A stretch of 64,000 bases of DNA. Origin: Taeniopygia guttata (lineage: Eukaryota; Chordata; Aves; Passeriformes; Estrildidae). Numbering within the stretch: position 1 is the stretch's first letter; every line of letters begins with the position of its first letter. The notes below the pieces were generated by a model, which did not search any database, had not been told where the DNA came from, and was given only the letters and a program-made list of their open reading frames with translations. This document shows positions 27,561-39,894 of the stretch, one piece after another. The stretch covers positions 100,500,501 to 100,564,500 of the forward strand of contig NC_133027.1 in the NCBI RefSeq assembly GCF_048771995.1, given 5' to 3'. The position numbers and the translations under genes are program-made.

Positions 27561-29268
27561 TAGCCAATCTCTAAAAATACTGACTATTAAAAGTACACAG
27601 TTCCTTAGGGAAACAAGGTTTCAACATAATTGTGTCATATGAATGTTTGCCTGTCATCTGTTTGCTCTTTCCCCCCCAGTTTTAACTCCCTTTTACAGAA
27701 GGGCAGAGGTCTCAGTGAGTCAAGTTCTGACAAGTCCCATGCAAATTTGGGACAGCTGATGGCTGCACACACAGCAGTGCTACCCTGGCCACGGACACAG
27801 AGCTCCCTGCCAGGTGCTGCAGGCACGAAGGATGGGCAGGTGGAAGAGAGCTGGGAAGCAGACAGTGAGGCAGGAGAGACAGAAATCCATAGGAAATGAG
27901 TCCTCTTTAGCTTGGCTGCCTGTGGGCCAACTTATTACTGATATATATAACGTTTTTCCTCTCCGTTCTTGAGTTCTACTGAAAATTATTTTTCTCGCCA
28001 GTGATGCTTTCCAGGAACAGGCTGAAGTCCTTGCTTCAAAACTTCTGACAGTATCATTTATTTGCTGAACAAGGGGGCACAGCAAACAAGTTTTTTTTTT
28101 TATGTTTTGCTTTAACCTTGCTGATGCCTTTTCAGTGAACTATGAGCCAAATTCCTTATTTCACTGCTTTAACAAGTGTGTAGATACTGACATCTCCAAT
28201 CCCATTTCCCCAGGTCAAGGTCATGTTTCATTAGAGACCAACTGAACCTGCAGAACTCTGCTTTCTCATAAATGCTGGACTCACTGACCTTAGTGGGAGA
28301 GCATGTGAGCATTGGGGGTTTGGTACCCACCTGTGTATGTAATGTACGTACTTATATTTAATTCAGAGATGCAGCTATCCTGATGGTTATAATTCTGTCC
28401 AATAGAATGAAATAGTCAATACAGAGCTTGTTCCTATAGACTCAGTTTGAATGTGGTAAATCAAATGAAGTCAGTACTCCCGAGAGTAACAGAAATCCAG
28501 AGACACCAACAAATCATGATTAAAAGTGCAGGAAGTCACATTAGGGAATGATTGCAGCTTTCCTACTTTGTTTTGCCTAATAAATATTTAATTTCTGCTA
28601 CAGGCAGAAAGAAGAATAAGTTGAGGCTTACAAAAAGCATTTGTCCTAATGAAAGTATTTTGTTTGCTAATAGTATTACCACCCAGTGAATAACAAAAGA
28701 ACTGTGAACTCCATTGATTTAAAGAAACCCCAGAACTATTCAGAAAACCAAATATATATTTAGAGCCCTAGGAAACAAACATCAGATACACCCTAGGAGA
28801 GTAACACACATTCATGATTATATACAACGATACCATTTCATGGATTGTCTGGATGAAAATAATTTTGTATTGTCCACATCCAGTCCCTGTGATCTGAATA
28901 CAGGCAAACCTGAGAAATCTAGTCCAGACAAAAAGCTGCACCTTTTCACCTGGAAGGAAATAATAAATTCTCTCATCACTCAGCCACTGTGTTTGTAGGG
29001 TAGTTTGGATGTCCCTGGTGCAGACAGCAGGCAGGAGAAGACTTCTCACTGCCCACCCTTGCACCCTCCCAGGCAGTTGTGGGAGCCCAGAGCTCACCTC
29101 TGCACTCTGCCACTGATGGCATCTAGGTAAAGGAAAAATTACTGACATGAACTGATTAACTGTCAGTGCTTCCCACAACATCTTTAGATTTATGCTGTGG
29201 CTGTAATGCAAATCTTTGATTTAGAGTAAGGTGCCACATGTTCAGTAACAGACATCCTGCATCATCTA
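27561..29268. other. Unique DNA, no gene seen
   Basis: A good acceptor-like site ('tgctctttcccccccag', ending near 27680) precedes an 89-codon plus frame, but no donor or family feature supports it. The 147-codon minus frame at 28768-29211 is unassigned. Confidence 0.55.
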
Positions 29269-29314
29269 TCCAAAACTTTAGTTTTGGAAAGATGACCTCA
29301 AAACTAAAGTTTGA
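29269..29314. repeat. Pair of short inverted repeats
   Basis: A 20-nt perfect palindrome with a TTTA centre (29269-29288) is followed nine bases later by a 17-nt element (29298-29314). The second element is close to the reverse complement of the first and also folds on itself. The cluster can form alternative hairpins or a cruciform. No coding or terminator role is evident. Confidence 0.8.
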
Positions 29315-29887
29315 GTTAGCTTTAACAGCAGAGAGAGGATTTCTGCCATTGCTTGTGCTCAAGCAGCCAGGAGGAGTTACACTCACTGAAGGCAAATCCT
29401 AGCTGATGCAGTTTCTGACACAACTGAAATGTTTGCTTCCTCTGTGTTTCCTAAAAACCTGACATCAAGAAATAATTCCTACCTTGTAATAATAAGAAAG
29501 AAGATTGATGCTGCTGTAGTTTAGGAAAAAATAAACTTTGATGACCTACTTCTGATTCTGTGTCAGAACTGCTGTAATGGTTTGCATGCCGACCTTATTG
29601 TAATGGTTTATACCACTGCCTAGGAAAAATCTACTGCAGCAGTGTACTTATTCATGATGAAAATTCCACATGAGTAACACTTGGGAGTGTTAGAACCAGC
29701 CTGTATGCATATGCACTTAGATTACAAATTTTAAAAACAAAATTAATAAAGAAACACCCCGGTAACTCTGTCTTGACCTTAATAAGCAGAGGAGTATCAC
29801 CAGTTTAGAAGTGTATAACTTTCATATCTAAATATATATGTGTCTCTGTATAAATATTAATCGGAAAAATTTTATCTGCTTCAAGAA

Positions 29888-29890
<3 letters not shown>

Positions 29891-29918
<28 letters not shown>
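29891..29918. repeat. A28 homopolymer
   Basis: This is an uninterrupted run of 28 As about 170 bp before the CpG-rich island at 30.08 kb. A retroposon tail is possible, but the sequence upstream shows no recognisable element and no flanking target duplication. Confidence 0.9.
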
Positions 29919-30084
29919 GAAGATATTCAAGGAGCAGCTCTTTGGCCTTTAGGTAGACTTCAACAGTTAAAACTAGCCCAGAATCCAGAACAACACCACA
30001 ACCCCCACAAAAACAACAGTTATTCTTTGTGCTGAAGGCATTGCCCAACTTCCCAGCACTAATCCTGGGCTGTCAGTGCAGCAA

Positions 30085-30400
30085 AGGGCAGCGGAGCCGG
30101 GCGCAACCGGACTGCCTGGGTAGCCCCGGGCACAGAGCTCGGCCCTGGGCACAACCTGGGCACAGAGCTTGGCCCTGGGCACAGTCTGGGCACAGAGCTC
30201 GGCCCTGGGCACAGCCTGAGCACAGCCTGGGCACAGCCCAGGGCAGCGCTGGGCCCAGCCTTCCCTGCAGGGCAAACCGCAGCAGCAGCTGCTCTGCGCG
30301 GTTTCACTCGCGGCAAGGCCGAGCTACAGAAACAGCCGGCTCTGTTTTGGGAAGGAACAGACTGTGGGAACTGTTCTGTCGCTTTTATTCGCGCTGAGCA
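30085..30400. promoter_or_regulatory. CpG-rich island containing a minisatellite
   Basis: CpG density is high around the tandem array: 'gagccgggcgcaaccgg' near 30093, 'ctgcgcggtttcactcgcgg' near 30294, and 'attcgcgctgag' near 30388. Nearby DNA is CpG-poor. Frames are open on both strands (122 codons plus, 100 and 85 codons minus), but they only reflect GC-rich repeats without stops. An unannotated promoter is plausible, and no TATA box or known first exon is recognisable. Confidence 0.4.
30131..30243. repeat. GC-rich minisatellite, 30-bp unit, 3 full copies plus partial
   Basis: Copies lie at 30131-30160, 30161-30190 and 30191-30220, then a shortened copy runs to about 30243. Each 30-bp unit is itself composite: a 19-bp 'cacagagctcggccctggg' followed by an 11-bp 'cacagcctggg' variant. 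This shows it grew from a 'cacag...ctggg' sub-repeat. Copies differ by one to three bases. Confidence 0.92.
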
Positions 30401-33400
30401 GGCCAGTTCCCCCAGGCAGACCCAAACACTTGCATGAACTTTGTATAAATAAGGTTATAAAGCTACTAATGTTCTTTAACTATGAAGAGATAATACCAAC
30501 CGTGAAACCTGAGCGGCTTTTTCTTGTCTCCTGCACATATGAAAGATGGCATTAAAAGAGATTAGTTTAAACCACTTGCAATTTCCTTTATGCAATAAAA
30601 GATTTTCTTTGCTTGGAATTTTCCTATTTATGGTGTGTATTTGGACTCAGTATAGCATAATACTTTCCTCAGTATCCCTGCTTTTAATGATGCTCACAGC
30701 ATTTGAGCCATTCATCAAATCTGACAACTGAAACAGCTAGGAGTTAATGGGAGCATGAGCAGTTTGACAAACACAGTCTATTTGACAAGGCTGAGGTCAG
30801 GACTAAAAGAACTGCTCTTGGTTAAATAAATAGAAAAGCAACAAAGTAAAGCAAAATCTCTGCAGCCATTTATCAACTTTAAAAGCCTTTTGTTATAAAA
30901 AACACTAAGTGAAGCTGCACACAGAGATGAGAATTAAAAGGGGTTGGGAGAATTCAGCTGGCTTCTCTTTTAGGTGAAATTAAAAAGCTCAGTTAAAACT
31001 GAAGGATTATGTCCATAAAACTGACACACAGCTACATAATACCTAAACCTACACTTTAGAGCTGCCTGCTTCTGAACTGACTCACTTTTTTTAAATCACC
31101 CAGGCTTTTCCTAAATAACAGATTGATTTGGCACTGAAAGTAGAACAGTGTCACAAGAGACGACTTTGCTGACATCTGCAAAGCTGGAGAGCTCTGTATA
31201 GGCATGCTCAAAGGCACAGCTGAGACTCCATCCTTCCATTGCTGCTTGGATAACGAATTTACCTGATAGCAGCCTGTGCAAGGGGCCTTTCAGAGAGCCT
31301 GCAAAGTAACACAGCTTTGCATTTAGGCACAATATTGCCTGTAGGAAATTCCTGGATGTCAAATGACTTCTGGAAGCTAATAATTAGTGCAGCCACTAAA
31401 TTCCTGGCTTTGCTTGGTTCATGGAATTTTTCAATATTTCTTTTTTCACTCGGGGAGATTGGTTTGGGCTCATCTGGCTTTTCCTCTGTCCAAGACTCTG
31501 GCGATTCTAGGAAAGATAGAAACACTGAATCTATTCTTGTACTTCCTGATTAAACAGGCTTTGAGACCATTGCAGCACACTTAGAAAATAAAGGATAATT
31601 TCTCTATCTCATTATTTTTTTGTTTTTAAATGAAGTTCACATTGGCAAGCAAAATCAAATCCTTATTGTTTTGGGTTTGGTCTTCCATTCTTTATACCAA
31701 AGACGGTCTCCAGGCATTATAGTGTGGAATTCAATGAGAACAAGACTGACTTTCCTGTGATTCAGCTTCCGTGCTCTTTAAATTTGGAAGTGATATTATT
31801 CTCATGAACAGATAAGACAACGCAAATTTAAGCACTGAGAAATTCTTGGATATTATAGCTGTGCAGAACAATTTCTGATCATTTTCCTACAGTCATTTTA
31901 TGTAATAATTTCTATAATTGCCCAGAAACCAACAGTTCCATTAGGGAATTTCCATCAGAAATAAGTAATCTGGCAAAATTCAGTATACTTTTGCAGTCCT
32001 AAAAGTTTCAGGAAAGGTCATTATGGCTTTGGGGCTGGACCTGCTACCAGATGAAAAGATTCCTTTTCTTCAGAGGCTGCTCCACTTTTTCTATTGCTTT
32101 CATACTTTTATGACTATTGGCACTTTAGAGGTAATAAAGAAAAGAGGCAGGTATTGAGTCACAAAGATAGCAGAATGACTATGAATAGTTACAAAATTTA
32201 GAGATTAATTTTGTGCATCTTATTTCTTTAATAACTTTTCTTTTTTTTTCTTTCATAAAGCAATTTGTACATCTAAGTGATATACTTAACAACTCCTGTT
32301 GCTGCTGGATAATAATGAAAAACTTCATCTCCTGGAAATGATTGATTATAGTCTGGATAAATGAAATAATTTTCCCTCTTCTCATTATGCTTTGAGCAAA
32401 ACACCCATTACAGGAGTACTGTGCAGCCATTTGGAGCTAGGAAATGCATTCCATTTAGCCTGTCAAACACAGTTTAATTCCTGTTGTAACTCTGCCTCTT
32501 TTCCAAACCTCCTTTTCAAGACTACTCTAATATAACCTAATTTTGACAGAGCATTCTGGACTCTGGGCAGCTCTGACTCTTGAGTTCTTTTCCATCTGGA
32601 ATGTTTTTTTCATTTGCTTAATACCAGCGCTTTCTGGTTTGTTTGGTTTAGTTGTTTTGCAATATACAACCTACAGTCATCTTATAAAATAATTTATAGC
32701 ACTCATTTGGCCCCTTTCTGGAACGTTCTATTTGGGAAAGAAAATCAAAAATAATCCAAACACACTCAACACTAGTTTTCCTTTTAATAAAAATGTTTTT
32801 ACCTAAAATACTGGAGTGGATGTCTGAAGATTGAACTCACCTTTCCAGTGCCAACAACACAAATGTTTTTTCTAAAGAACATAACTGTTACTTTGTGTCA
32901 TGGCTACATTGTATTTGGGGGGGTTCTTTTTCTGTGTTGAAAACCATAAAAAATATGACAAAAATGTTCAGTGGGACAAAAATTAAGTGAAAGGATTTTA
33001 TATAATCTTCAGTAAAATGGCATACTGGAATAGACCACAAGAAGAGTAACCCTAATTTTAAGATGAACCTTCATGGATTCATGTAGAATATGCAGAAGTT
33101 GCATTATTAACATATTATTTTACTCATGGAATCACAAAACAGTGAGGTCTGGATTCAAAGGGTCAAGACACCTTTTACAGTCTCATATCTCTTGCAAATG
33201 TCTTATGGATGGAATTATTTCTCATTGCTATACAAAGAGAATACCATTTCAGCAAGGTGGGTTTGTTATCTACTTGAATATTGGTGAGCAGCTTTTTTTG
33301 TTTTTGTGATCTATCATCAGCATTGTGCTAAACTGCTTAAGGAAACCAACTCCATTCATGTTTTTGCCCTCTTTTCTTAACCAAATGTAGTTGGTACTGA

Positions 33401-36400
33401 GAGATTTTCACTGCAACAATAAAAGTCTTCTCTTTAACTAGTCCTGGGGAAGTGGAGGCTAAGTGGATCAAGAATCTACTTTCACTTTACAATATTACTG
33501 CAAGCAAGAAATAATAATAAAAATAATGTTAGCAAAGTCATCATTAGAGATGGTGGTGGTTCTCCATAGCGGGTGTATGAGAAAACCCCTGAATAAAAAG
33601 CAGCCTGTATGAATCACAAAGACTAAGGGAGACAGAAGGACAGAGCAGTTTAGGAGAGTCTTGCCCTGACTAACCCCAGAGTGACACTGTCAGGCCCTTA
33701 ATTTGTCCCCAAATCAAGAACTAAGAAAATATACGAGATATAAAATATGAAGTGCATCTTTCTGGTCCTCAGGAAACACTATTCCATTTTTTCTTCTATT
33801 TTACTTTAAGCATATAATTCAGTACACATCAAACACACTGTATGCTACCTCTGTAATTTAGTGTATTAGTATAAAATACTACTTTTGTGCCAGATCATGT
33901 TATGCTGAGTAATAAATCTCTTTTTTTAAGCTATGTGTCAGTAAATGCAGGTTTTCAGTGAGAGAAACCATAAAGTAAGTTTCCTGGACTGTTATTGATC
34001 TCCTAACAACTAGTCAAATGCTACATTAGGAGCTTCTACTGTTCAGGCTGCACAGGCCACAGAGCTGTGTTCAAGACAGGCATCTCTCTTGTCAGTCCTG
34101 CTACTACTTATTGTTATTAAAATCCCAGCAATGTGCTAGGTGGCATCCCTTTCCCACATTTAAGAAGCCTTCTGAGTCTCCATTTTACTAAAATTTCTAA
34201 GTCACACAGAGCAGGTAACAACAGACACAACACTGTAAAAAATTTAAACTTGGGGTGTGGAAGCCAAGTGAGGATATAAAAAGACACAATTTAACAGAAG
34301 AAAAGAAGGGGAAAACTCTTTCATTTTGGATTTTATTTTGTCTTTTTTTTTTCCCCTTTGGGTTTTTTAGGTATTATTTCCTGCAGGACAGGCCACAGAG
34401 TAGGATTTTACTCAATAGGAACAGAATAATATCCACTGCTTGCTATTGCCCCTCACTGTCTCTAGACAGCATGGATGGACCGAGTCTTCAAATGCGACGT
34501 GAATATATCACATATAAATGAGAGGGACTGCACACAGATGGTTTCTTTGAAATTGTAACAGAATAAATTCTTCTGAGTAGGTGAGGATATATGATTACAG
34601 ATACCTTTAAAGATGCAAACAAATGAATGGAAAGCTTTCCTGATCAAACTGTCTTTCAGTCCAGTTTACCTGGTTTCTATGGAAAGTCATCCTATGATCT
34701 CTTCTTTTTCGTCAAAATATGATTGGGTGGATGTATCATTATTTGACTCATCTAGGTATTGACAATATTTCAGTATTGTCCACAGAAAATGAAGTTATTA
34801 TTAAAGATTTAAATGATGGGACGCCATTCAAAGTGCAGTGACTCTGCCTTTTTATGATAGCAGCCAGAGAGAGCTTTTTATCAGAATTGCTACATAATCA
34901 TAAGAAATTATTTGCTTTAACCTCCAAATATTTTGTAGCTAGAAGTTTTCAGCCAGACTTCTGTGATTTTATAACTTAATTATGGTTGCTTTCTTAGACT
35001 AAGAAACATTTATTAAATGAGTCAGACATTGATCTAGATTCATTTAATGTAAAAATTTACATAGAAATTAGTGATTTGAGATGGTAATCACTTCCCCCCT
35101 CCTTAATCTATTCTGTTGGGTCAATTAATGTGGTCTTTAGAGACTACTTGCCCTTTAAGCCAGCTCTGAGAAAGACCAGAGCAAAACCAGGCTGCAGTAA
35201 AAGACATTCTGCAAGGATGCTGGCACTTGGGTCATGTGTTAGAGCTCTGAAACCTTTCTTAATGTACTGCAGATGTTACTAAGCTTTGAGGCTTTTTAGC
35301 TATGTTTTCATTTACTGTTTAGGTGGTCACTGTGTTGCAGTGTTGCCAAGAGAGCTTTTGAATCAACTTAATATAAGAATTAATTATATTAATTCATTCA
35401 GAAGTAACTGAAAATACTTAAAGGGTCAAAATATCAGCTGAAGGCATTCTATCCTGAATTCAGTAGCTAAACCAACAGACAGGACACAGTTCATCCCCCC
35501 TAGCAAACAGTTGTTATTTGTATGCAAAAATTGTCACTGCTGGTTAACCCACTGAAGTGTTTGGCTGGAAGAGAACTGTTACAACCAGAGTCTCCAGAGT
35601 CAGTCACAAAACAGACGTCCCAGAGAGACTGAAAAATAGTATTAAGTAAAGACCCATAAAAGCTTCCTTTTCCTTGTACCCAAGCCTTTCCAGTCAGAGA
35701 AAACTATGCTTACTGTATTTCTATTGATATTGTGTTTTGAAAATTCAGTTCTGAGCCTTCATAGCTGCTGTCTTTAGGAGGGGTAGGGAACTGAATCCTT
35801 TTGTGCATGAAAGGCAAAAACACTGGGACAAGGATTTTACCAAACACTGCTTCTCCTTTGAGTGTTAGATGGAAGTGTGACTTTTTGGAAGTGCGACAGG
35901 CATTTTGCCTGTAGCTGCAAACACAGCTAAGAAATCTTAAATTGAGTTCAATGGAATCTTTTCCTCATTTTACGCACCAGGGCACTGCTGATGTTCAAAC
36001 TACTGTCACTGTTCTTTTGTGCTGCCAAGCAGTCCCCAGAGGTTTTGGCTACTATTGCCTAAATCAGGCTCATCTGAGACAAATTAATTCAAACACCGAT
36101 ACCCTGAGCAAACACTGAAGGAAGCTGAAGAAGCATTAGAAAACATCTAGGAAAAAAACAAAAAAAGAAAAAGGCTGTTGAAAATTTATTGTCCCTAGTT
36201 CTGTTAATAAAATAGGCTGCTGGGCTCATTCTTCTGATTATTTTTTTTTACAAGGGAGAGGAGTGATTTGAAGGAAAAAGTCACTCTAAGCCAGAGGAAC
36301 ACCCTAGTGAACACCTCCAAAGCATCTGAATATTAGTGTTAATAGGGATATCCTTCAGAGAATGATACAGATGTAAAACTTGGGTCCTGCTACAGCAAAA

Positions 36401-39127
36401 ACTCTGCCTTTAACTTCATACAAATAAAATAGTAACATTTTACCTACAACTCAACCCTGGTTTAGTCTAAAGGACTGTACATGCTGCAAAGAAAGGAGGA
36501 AATCAAGTACTGATATTGTAATAGAAGCACAGTACATTTCAAACCAACAACAAATGCAAAATTAATCTTATATACTTTCCTGTTCAATAAGAAATTCAGA
36601 AATAAATCTGTACTTACAAAGAAATTAGCTACAATCCAAGCGTGCATGTGTGTATTCCTATGAGACAGACTGTATGTATCGTGCATGCAGGCTATAAAAA
36701 TATTCTACAAACCATTTGCAATCGAGCCCTCAATCTCCTGCCACATATGAAAGTTAGATCAGTGTTAACTCAATGGTCAAAACTGTGTTGGGAGAGCAAA
36801 TATCAGTTTTTCTTATAACATTTATCTGCCTTGGTCATGTAAGATCACCCAAGTACTAGAGCTGAAAGAAATACTAACACAAGAATGTTTTATGCCAAAT
36901 CTCAAACCACTAGTACAAAAGAATGTAATTTATCAGATGCAAAGGAAAACACTATCTGACAGTGCTACAAAAGTACTACTATTCATTACATATCTAAAGG
37001 CTACTGATCAATAGAGAGCACTATGCTCTTTCATTCAATAGGCCCAAGCTTAACTGATTTTCATGGCTTCTTGAGTGCTTTTATGACTAACAAGGCATGA
37101 TCCACATAGTGCTTTGTCACTGATTTGCAAATAATCTAATAAAGTGACAGTAATAAATCACAATATCATTAATAAACCACCACAAACAAAGCAGCACACT
37201 GAAAACAGTGTGGAAAATGCACAGGTAATTCTCCAACCACTTTGGGGAGTAAACAGGCTAAACACACAGTACTACTTAAGAGCTGTGAGGTCAATTCATA
37301 GTAAACATATATATATCTGAGCTGTTAGAGATTTCCTATTGCAGTTGGCAAATACTGCTTCTATGTTCCTTCAGGACAGGTTCATATGGGAAAAGAAAAG
37401 AAGAGAAAGAAAAAAAGAGAAGAGATGAGAGAAAACAAAAATCAAATTGAGTAAACCAATGCTTGAAACACAAGAATATAATCAGTTTGGTGATGCTTGT
37501 ATGCTGTTAAAATAACATTTTATGCCTGTTTACTTTATAATTTTGTACCTCATAAATACCTACAGTAGCTAAAACTGTCAGTGGTGCCACTTCAAAGGGC
37601 AGTGGCCCTAGGAACAAGATCTTTGAGGTTTGGCCTAGCCACAGTGTGGTTAAAGTTATGACAATGTTTCTTTAAATCTAAAATCTAGCTGGCATAAATC
37701 CATGAAAAGCACACATACCTTCAAATGTGAAATTCAGGATTCATTTACTTACCCTTCAGGTGTGGATTTAATGAAAGGTGGGCATTTAACATGGTAACAA
37801 GCTTCCACAGACTTCATAGAAAAATCCAGCTCCAAGGTACATACAGCAGCAGCAAAGCAGTCATTTTGACTCCATCATCTCTACAAAAAAATCATACGAA
37901 TAGCAAGTAATTACTTGAGGTGGAATCCTAGAAATAAGCTTACAGCTGTCACACAAGTTATGGTTGAGGTGAACTCTAGACCTTAATAGCACTTTCCTCT
38001 ATAGTGAATAGAAAATTGAATTACTTAGCTTTGGATCATTTTGAATTAAAAACTACAAAATCTGTTTCTTTTGCTTTTAGTTCCCAAATTTAGCAGAGAA
38101 GCAGTACAATTACAGGGGGAAGTCAGCTTCCCTGGAATTTTTGCCCTGACCAAAATTTTTTGTAAACACCATAAGAAAGCTTTTGTCTGCGTTATTTTCA
38201 ATTCAGTATTTTAAGGCTTTCCTGCTTCTGACAAAAGGATAAATTTTTGAACATCAATGTAAATCAAATTCCAAATAAAATCTTTAGGTGCTTTTCAACC
38301 ACTTCTCTGGTGATCCTTGAGCAAATAAATGTTTGTGTCAGTGGCTTGAGGTAAAATACATGATTAGAGCAAATACTAAAACCATCTTTCCTCTCAGCCT
38401 CAGAAACAAACTTTGATTCAATACTAATAGCCATGGAAAAGAAATAAATTAGGTGGTGGCTAATAGCAGAGTGAATGGGGGTTTTCTGTCTGAAGACCAG
38501 GAGACCAGACCTTGGTTTATTACAGCAAAGGGGACAGGTATTACAGATGATTATTTATGGGCCAAACTCCCAGACTCCAAGGTAAACCATTCCCTTTTCA
38601 TCTATTTCGGAAAAATACACATCCTAAATAAGTACTTAGTTCTTCTCTTTTAAGGTGGTAAGGAAAACTGGTGAGGCAGAACCAAGGAGGAGCTGAGAGT
38701 GGTAAGGAAACCACTGAGCTGGAGGCAGGATGGAGAGGAGCTCCCAGCCAGCCCTTTTGGCACCTTGGAAAGCCCAGCTCCTCTCTGTAGCAGCCTAAAA
38801 CAGCAACTGATGTCCCCAGCAGCTGCCACATCCCAGTGTCCACATCTGGGAGTTTTCAATGGGTGTCTGTGGAGTTCTCTTTAGAATACCAACACACTGA
38901 GACAGCAGTGGGAGAGGGGCTAACCCCTCCCAGGAAAATGCTGTGGGTATGTGAGACCACAGCAGCAATTCCCACAGCTGTGAACTGGACCTCAGTATGT
39001 CTGCATGGATCTAAGGAAAACAAAACACCTTTGCCAAATTTAGTGCTTCTACATACTTTGAATTTTACCGAAGGAAATTACTGGTCAATTTTTTTGGAGA
39101 GAAAATTAATTGAAAAGAAAACTCATT

Positions 39128-39131
<4 letters not shown>
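30401..39131. other. 8.7 kb of unique AT-rich DNA, no gene seen
   Basis: The emptiest part of the window: no frame above 90 codons, and only a purine tract and small palindromes (for example a 19-nt one at 35377-35395). A GC-richer 300-bp patch at 38.64-38.94 kb has overlapping short frames. Confidence 0.65.
37387..37440. repeat. Polypurine (GA/A-rich) tract
   Basis: Almost pure A and G for about 50 bases, with one T. It is low-complexity sequence with no gene signal. Confidence 0.85.
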
Positions 39132-39160
<29 letters not shown>

Positions 39161-39192
39161 AAGTAAAAAAAAGAAGAAGAAAAAGAAAAAAG
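39132..39192. repeat. A28 homopolymer followed by (AAG)-type purine tract
   Basis: An uninterrupted run of 28 As is followed by AAG-rich purine sequence up to about 39192. It makes part of a chance 139-codon plus-strand frame read as poly-lysine/arginine, which is not a credible protein. The tract lies about 750 bp upstream of the CpG island at 39.9 kb. Confidence 0.9.
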
Positions 39193-39894
39193 GAGGCCCT
39201 AAGGAACTTAGTGTTAATGTCAGTGTCACTATCACACCTCTTATTCAGCGCATGACTTTGTTATTTTTTTATTCACAGGTCACTGCTTACTTTAAATGTG
39301 ACTAGCTTTTGGGCACAAATGGGCCTGGGGGCCATCAGCTGAATAATAGACAGATGTAGGTGGAAATGGATATTTAAAACCTGCTAAAATGTCTAAAAAC
39401 ATTTAGGGTAGAGTTAGGTTGCCTGCTGGAATTTGAACTGCACATACTTCCTATACAATCATTTCCTATAAAATTTTTTTTTAATTATTATAAAAATACA
39501 ATCATTTTAAAAGAGTGTCCTTCATTAGTTTAGTTATTTAGTTAAGTTATAGAATTACTGCTTTTTTTAATGTTTATTCCTATATCTGCAAATTATTTAA
39601 GAGCCCTCAAAATCCTAGGTATTTTCTTCTCAGGACGAGCCCCTTCACAAATGCTTTTGATTACAGTTACAATCATCTCTTCCTTTCCCTACTCTTCTTC
39701 TTTTCCCTTCCTTTTCTCTTTAACAGAAGTTTAAAAGAGATTATGTCTTTGCCCTTCCCTCTCCAAGACAACCCTTCCCAACATCTACCAGCCGGCCCTA
39801 AAGCTTAAATAGAATCTAACTTGTTCCTCCTGTGCAGAAGACGATATAGGAACGAGAGCTGATTTAAGCACTCCCATCTCCTTTCCCTGCCCGA

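Noticed and set aside
33125..33200. Possible additional CR1 3' end ('atggaatcacaaaac')
   Set aside because: Only the first few bases resemble CR1; the following blocks do not keep the expected order.
38836..39255. 139-codon plus-strand frame with a lysine/arginine-rich tail
   Set aside because: The tail is the A28 and AAG low-complexity tract; the remainder has no protein signature.
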